Source: Earliella scabrosa (Eukaryota; Basidiomycota; Agaricomycetes; Polyporales; Polyporaceae). From it: DNA of 64,000 nt. Both the position numbers and the translations under genes were made by a program. Positions 62,349 through 64,000 of this stretch are shown one piece after another. The first letter of the stretch is position 1. Every line of letters begins with the position of its first letter. The notes under the pieces are model-generated. The model made no database searches. It had not been told where the DNA came from and saw only the letters and a program-made list of their open reading frames with translations. The stretch spans positions 2,170,001 to 2,234,000 of the forward strand of contig JABYQQ010000001.1 of assembly GCA_022605405.1 (NCBI GenBank), in the 5' to 3' direction.

Positions 62349-64000
62349 ATGCCCCGCGCCCTCGAGACTCCCGACCCGCTCGCCGTCGCCCTTCAGCCGC
62401 CACCCGACGAGACACCCGCAGAACGATGGGCACGAGAGCAGGAAGAGGCGCGGGCTCGCAGGGTGAGCGAGCAAATCGACGACCAGATCAAGGCGGAGAA
62501 GATGGCCATGAAGAAACGGAAGCCCCCAATCAAGGTCCTTCTACTGGGTCAGAGTGAGAGTGGGAAATCCACAACAGTCAAAAGTGAGTGCACCCCACAT
62601 CCGTACCAGACGCGTCATTCCTCAGGCCGCACGCACACGATGGCTAGACTTTCAGTTGGCCTATGCGTACTCGTCGTTCTTAGCTGAACGTGCGGCGTGG
62701 CGCGCCGTCATTCACCTCAACCTCGTCCGCTCAATCACGTCCATCATGAATGTCCTCACGAAAGAACTCGCCACCGCGTTCCCGGGCTCCGACTTGAGCT
62801 CACCCATGGATGCGGAATTCGACGAAGATGAAGACGAGCGGGAGCAATTTGCGGACCCCTCGTCCTGCCCACTCAACGAAACCCATCGTTTACTCCTCTT
62901 ACGTCTGGCTCCTTTGCGTCACGTCCAGCATGATCTGGAGAAGAGTCTAGGTGCAGCGTCGTCAGAGAACCTACGAATTGGCGCGGGGGGCGCAGCGCCC
63001 TGGTCGAACGGCAGCAAGTTCCGCCCGAAGGAGTTTGCAGTCACAAGTCGTAGCGGGTGGAAGTCTGCGCTCAATCGCGTAAGGGGGATCAAGGGAGATG
63101 GAGATAGCGTGCACGAGAAGGAGGGATGGCCACGCCAGGTACGTTTGTGTCTGTCGGTCCTGGCTCCTGTCCTGCCTGGTCTCAGCATTTGCCAGCATCC
63201 ACGTCGACCATCCGTATCCCGTCTTGCCGAGCTGAAGGCATCTGATCCCGAACCCGAGGTCGATATCGAACATACGACCGATATCATCGCCTCGTGTGCC
63301 GAAGATATGCATGCACTCTGGATGGACCCAGTCGTAAGGACGGTCCTCGACAAGAAGGGAATGCGGCCGGAAGAAGGTCCTGGCTTGTACGTCACTCTTC
63401 ACATGCTCTCATTGCCCCAAGTACAGCTCCGGTGCCCTTTCTCATGTCTGCCTGAACAGCTACCTGAATGACGTGAAACGTGTAGCGGCACGAGACTACC
63501 AGCCGTCAGATGCTGACGTGGTCCGGGCACGTTTACGCACGATGGGTGTGCAGGAGCATCGGTTCGTGTTTGAGAAAGGTATGTCACCCGCATACATGCA
63601 TGCATAGCATCAATACGACATCTGACGGCCCCATGCAGGTGCCGAGAGTGGACAAGAGTGGCTCATTTACGACGTCGGCGGAGCGCGGTCTTTGGTGAGT
63701 GTCATACTAAATAGCCTTCTCTTGTTGGCATCGCTCAACGGTCTCACAGCGGAATGCATGGTATCCGTATTTCGACGAGATCAACGCGATCATTTTCCTT
63801 GCACCTATCAGCTGCTTCGATGAGCAGCTTGCGGAGGACAGGCGGGTCAACCGCCTCCAAGACAGCCTCCTCCTATGGAAGGCTGTTTGCTCCACCAAGC
63901 TCCTCGCGAAGGTGCAGCTGATCCTGGTGAGTCATGCTCTAGCATGAATGCGCGCGCGCGAGAACTCACCGGGATCTTTTTGGTGCAGTTTCTGAACAAA
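62349..64000 (+). CDS. Atypical heterotrimeric G-protein α subunit, partial at the window end
   Basis: GTP-binding signalling protein of the Gα fold. Exons 62349-62583, 62648-63138, 63196-63386, 63460-63578, 63639-63694, 63750-63926 and 63989 onward; the window ends inside the NKxD motif (FLNK). The P-loop is GQSESGKST at residues 67-75, against GAGESGKS in ordinary Gα. Switch I keeps Arg330 and Thr333 (VVRARLRTMGV). Switch II reads DVGGARS: Ala361 replaces the catalytic Gln (Gln204 in Gαi1). The start MPRALETP lacks the myristoylated Gly2 of Gαi types. About 260 residues separate P-loop and switch I arginine instead of about 136, with an acidic insertion (DEDEDEREQ). Later, FDEQLAEDRRVNRLQDSLL matches canonical Gα. 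Divergent Gα-like families of this kind are known in mushrooms. Confidence 0.9.

Noticed and set aside
1..64000. CRISPR array, insertion sequence, prophage or bacterial operon
   Set aside because: Introns, codon use and gene families are fungal. No regularly spaced repeats or bacterial mobile genes were seen.
1..64000. Secondary-metabolite or defence gene cluster
   Set aside because: No polyketide, peptide or terpene synthase, no P450 and no NLR-type or HET-domain gene was recognised.

Overview
The window is nuclear DNA of a filamentous basidiomycete, most likely an Agaricomycete close to the Polyporales. The evidence is GC-rich coding sequence, genes split by many GT-AG introns of about 48-70 bases, a class IV chitin synthase, a MedA-type regulator, a basidiomycete F-box protein opening with MGQYF, and a Gα-like protein of the kind seen in mushrooms. 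No prokaryotic, viral or obvious transposon gene was recognised. Gene models were spliced by hand. Exon joins were accepted when the frame, splice signals and protein family agreed.

Layout, left to right: NAD kinase (+, 462-3522); a cryptic unidentified gene (-, 4527-~5384) and a 47-residue membrane micro-ORF (-, 5969-6176); an HMG-box transcription factor (-, 6226-8036); a 3.9 kb stretch without a firm gene; a membrane-anchored GH5 exo-β-1,3-glucanase (-, 11926-14571); an MGQYF-type F-box protein (-, 15542-16632); class IV chitin synthase (-, 17431-21021); a CDKN3/KAP-like phosphatase (+, 21393-23485); a small unknown gene (+, 23973-24765); Mediator subunit 27 (+, 26648-28024); an unresolved gene (+, ~28398-29138); a MedA-type developmental regulator (+, 29661-31692); a 14-exon DOCK-family GEF (-, 32498-39893); the DASH subunit Spc34 (+, 41008-42857); a DHDPS/NAL-family aldolase (+, 43769-45188); a 3.2 kb gap; a dual-specificity phosphatase (+, 48360-49150); a 13-exon formate/nitrite transporter (-, 50864-52661); two tandem F-box paralogues (-, 53169-53917 and 54313-55332); a WW-WW-MyTH4-RhoGAP protein (+, 56366-59717); a 2.6 kb gap; and an atypical G-protein α subunit (+, from 62349, cut by the window end).

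Functional themes: the glucanase and chitin synthase act on the cell wall. The DOCK GEF and the Vilse/ARHGAP39-type RhoGAP are expected to turn Rac/Cdc42-type GTPases on and off and so to steer polarity. MedA, the HMG-box factor and Mediator 27 act in transcription, and Spc34 in chromosome attachment. The strongest anomaly is the Gα-like protein: the catalytic glutamine of switch II is alanine, the P-loop glycine equivalent to Ras Gly12 is serine, the N-terminal myristoylation glycine is absent and the helical region is about 125 residues too long. No clear new multi-gene system such as a biosynthetic or defence cluster was found.
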